NCBI GenBank assembly: GCA_036661515.1
Contig: JAVWYO010000095.1
Span: 1 to 7,769, forward strand
Source of the DNA: HGM05232 sp036661515
GTDB lineage: Bacteria; Bacteroidota; Bacteroidia; Bacteroidales; Muribaculaceae
Reading direction: 5' to 3'
Length of the DNA stretch: 7,769 nt
Under the pieces are notes generated by a model that ran no database searches, was not told the DNA's origin, and saw only the letters and a list, made by a program, of their open reading frames with translations. The translations under genes and the position numbers were made by a program. Positions within the stretch are counted from its first letter, which is position 1. Each line of letters starts with the position of its first letter. Positions 6,616 to 7,769 of this stretch are shown here, piece by piece.

Positions 6616-7572
6616 ATGAGTGTCATTTATAATCTACGTAGCGGTAAGAACACGAAAGCATTTTATTATATGCGGTGTGTTTTACGGCAAATAATTCCGT
6701 CGCTGTTTTATAGGTTACAGCGTAATGGAGAGTTGCGCAAATGTGAGCAACGAGAAGATATTGGCTACATGCGTGATAGGGTTGATTATTATAATAAGTT
6801 GCAAAATCATTATGTGTTAGATGATACAGCTAAATCGATACGAGAACTTCGCAAGGGAGGTGCGTCGTCGAGTTATTTTTATGATACAGTAGAGATTGCT
6901 CGTTGGTTTCAAAAACAAAGGCGTATTTCTATTGATTGGGGAGATGTGACTTATATCCCCAAACAGCCATCGATAGTAAAAAGTCGTCCGATAGATGGTG
7001 ATAATGCAAATTCGGTGGTTCTGAAGCTCGATAAGATAAGACATTTTCTCTTTGTAAAAGATAGTAGATTGTGGCACGATAAAAATAATCGAGTTATATT
7101 TAGAGGTAAGGTTCCAGGAAAAGAGAAGCGTATTAGATTCTTTAATATGTATTTTGGTAATCCCATGTGTGACCTTGGAGATACAAGTAGGAATGGGAAT
7201 ATAGAATGGCAGACAGGCAAACGAACCCTTGAGGAGCAACTAAAATTTAAATTTATTCTTGCACTTGAAGGGAATGATGTGGCAAGTAACTTGAAATGGA
7301 TTATGTCATCGGGTTCAATAGCAATTATGCCCCGTCCTGAATATGAGACATGGTTTATGGAGGGACGTTTGATACCAAATGTTCATTATATAGAAATTAA
7401 ACGAGATTTTAGTGATTTAGAAGAACGCATTAATTACTATTTATTGCATGAATCGGAGTCGCTTGCAATAATTCGTAATGCGAATGAATATGTTGCTCAA
7501 TTTATGAATCCACGTCGCGAAAAATTAATATCTCTAATGGTTCTAAATAAATATTTGAGCAAGACAGAGTAG
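6616..7572 (+). CDS. GT90-family glycosyltransferase (LpsA/CAP10-like)
   Basis: This 318-aa protein carries the GT90 hallmarks. 'RVIFRGK' (159-165) is followed by 'KFKFILALEGNDVASNLKW' (210-228) and 'MSSGSIAIMPRP' (230-241), then W246 and a C-terminal helical part. Bacterial GT90 enzymes such as LpsA transfer hexoses in LPS outer-core synthesis; eukaryotic relatives are the capsule protein CAP10 and POGLUT/Rumi O-glucosyl- or xylosyltransferases. It probably uses a UDP-sugar in the cytoplasm; sugar and acceptor are not predictable here. It is the last gene of the operon, 15 nt after the LtaS-like gene. An ATG at 6611 is out of frame and stops after two codons (ATG-TTA-TGA), overlapping the real start at 6616, so the latter was chosen. 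A candidate hairpin follows the stop codon. Confidence 0.9.
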   Translation: MSVIYNLRSGKNTKAFYYMRCVLRQIIPSLFYRLQRNGELRKCEQREDIGYMRDRVDYYNKLQNHYVLDDTAKSIRELRKGGASSSYFYDTVEIARWFQKQRRISIDWGDVTYIPKQPSIVKSRPIDGDNANSVVLKLDKIRHFLFVKDSRLWHDKNNRVIFRGKVPGKEKRIRFFNMYFGNPMCDLGDTSRNGNIEWQTGKRTLEEQLKFKFILALEGNDVASNLKWIMSSGSIAIMPRPEYETWFMEGRLIPNVHYIEIKRDFSDLEERINYYLLHESESLAIIRNANEYVAQFMNPRREKLISLMVLNKYLSKTE

Positions 7573-7585
7573 CAATAATATGGGA

Positions 7586-7677
7586 GTACGCACTTAGGGT
7601 GCGTAATGTGTGATTTTTAAAAGGTTGATTACGTGGCTGTTAACAGGTGTACGCACAGTACGCAGTGTACGCACCCT
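7586..7677. repeat. GTACGCA repeat cluster with inverted copy
   Basis: GTACGCA occurs four times in the same orientation. One copy is at 7586-7592. Three are in exact 9-bp tandem at 7649, 7658 and 7667, as units GTACGCACA, GTACGCAGT and GTACGCACC. One inverted copy, AGGGTGCGTA (7596-7605), is a perfect 10-bp complement of TACGCACCCT (7668-7677) and also pairs over 7 bp with the copies at 7587-7593 and 7650-7656, so alternative hairpins are possible. Between the arms lies a perfect 10-bp palindrome CTGTTAACAG (7637-7646). No coding frame explains the region. Whether it is a dispersed genomic repeat, a protein-binding array or an RNA structure cannot be decided from one copy. Confidence 0.7.
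7587..7617 (+). terminator. Candidate weak terminator hairpin after the GT90 gene
   Basis: A perfect 7-bp stem TACGCAC (7587-7593) / GTGCGTA (7599-7605) with a 5-nt loop TTAGG starts 15 nt after the GT90 stop. Five T residues (7613-7617) follow, but 7 nt after the stem, so it is not a textbook intrinsic terminator. The left arm belongs to the GTACGCAC repeat family described at 7586-7677, so the hairpin may have another role. Confidence 0.35.
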
Positions 7678-7733
7678 TTTATGTACATTGCTGATTTGAT
7701 GTGTATTACAAATGTAGTAGGTTTTGATAGTGG

Positions 7734-7767
7734 ATTGTTGCGAAAAAATGAATGAATTTTCAACAAT
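7734..7767. repeat. Imperfect inverted repeat at the right edge
   Basis: ATTGTTG plus AAAA (7734-7740, 7743-7746) is complementary to TTTTCAACAAT (7757-7767), leaving a 2-nt bulge (CG, 7741-7742) and a 10-nt loop. The stem is AT-rich and followed only by TT before the window ends. It could be an operator or weak terminator belonging to whatever lies to the right. Confidence 0.35.
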
Positions 7768-7769
7768 TT

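Noticed and set aside
6817..7239. Minus-strand 140-codon open frame inside the GT90 gene
   Set aside because: It is antisense to the conserved GT90 region; its composition looks like a complement-strand artefact and it lacks a promoter.
7586..7677. CRISPR array
   Set aside because: Repeat units are 7-9 bp in direct tandem with no spacers of regular length, and no cas gene is present.
7691..7725. Plus-strand promoter for a gene to the right (TAGGTTTTG near 7717)
   Set aside because: The spacing is one base off TAnnTTTG and the downstream gene is not in the window.

Overview
The window looks like an AT-rich chromosomal segment from a member of the Bacteroidota, most likely order Bacteroidales. 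Three predicted promoters carry the -7 element of that phylum (TAnnTTTG), and the leaders before the start codons lack Shine-Dalgarno sequences. The gene set also fits: an Old Yellow Enzyme with short-chain dehydrogenases, a YoeB toxin with a Phd/YefM antitoxin, and an LtaS-like membrane phosphotransferase between a GT2 and a GT90 glycosyltransferase. I cannot name the genus from sequence alone.

Left part (1-2972), minus strand: a three-gene redox operon read right to left. An OYE-family flavin oxidoreductase (2843->1599) comes first, then a classical SDR (1612->803), then a second, retinol-dehydrogenase-like SDR (816->beyond position 1, so its C-terminus is cut off). Each junction overlaps by exactly 14 nt and a promoter lies about 100 nt upstream. 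An ene-reductase plus two alcohol/ketone oxidoreductases could act in sequence on a hydrophobic enone or alcohol. Steroids and bile acids are an attractive but unproven substrate class.

Middle (3044-3638), minus strand: a compact type II toxin-antitoxin module, antitoxin first, with the toxin start overlapping the antitoxin stop (ATGA). It has a close match to the Bacteroidota promoter (TTTG-N20-TATATTTG), overlapped by repeats that look like an autoregulatory operator.

Right part (3681-7572), plus strand: a divergently transcribed three-gene surface-polysaccharide operon. It encodes a GT2 glycosyltransferase, an LtaS/OpgB-type membrane protein expected to add a phospho-alcohol group (phosphoglycerol or phosphoethanolamine), and a GT90 (LpsA/CAP10-type) glycosyltransferase. 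Spacings are 2 and 15 nt. Together they suggest synthesis and decoration of LPS core/O-antigen or another cell-surface glycan.

Right edge (7573-7769): noncoding. It holds a short hairpin, three tandem 9-bp GTACGCAnn units that can pair with an upstream inverted copy, a 10-bp palindrome, and a longer imperfect inverted repeat at the very end. No gene-free stretch exceeds 300 bases; the largest gaps are 2844-3043 and 7573-7769. No RNA genes, CRISPR arrays or insertion sequences were seen.
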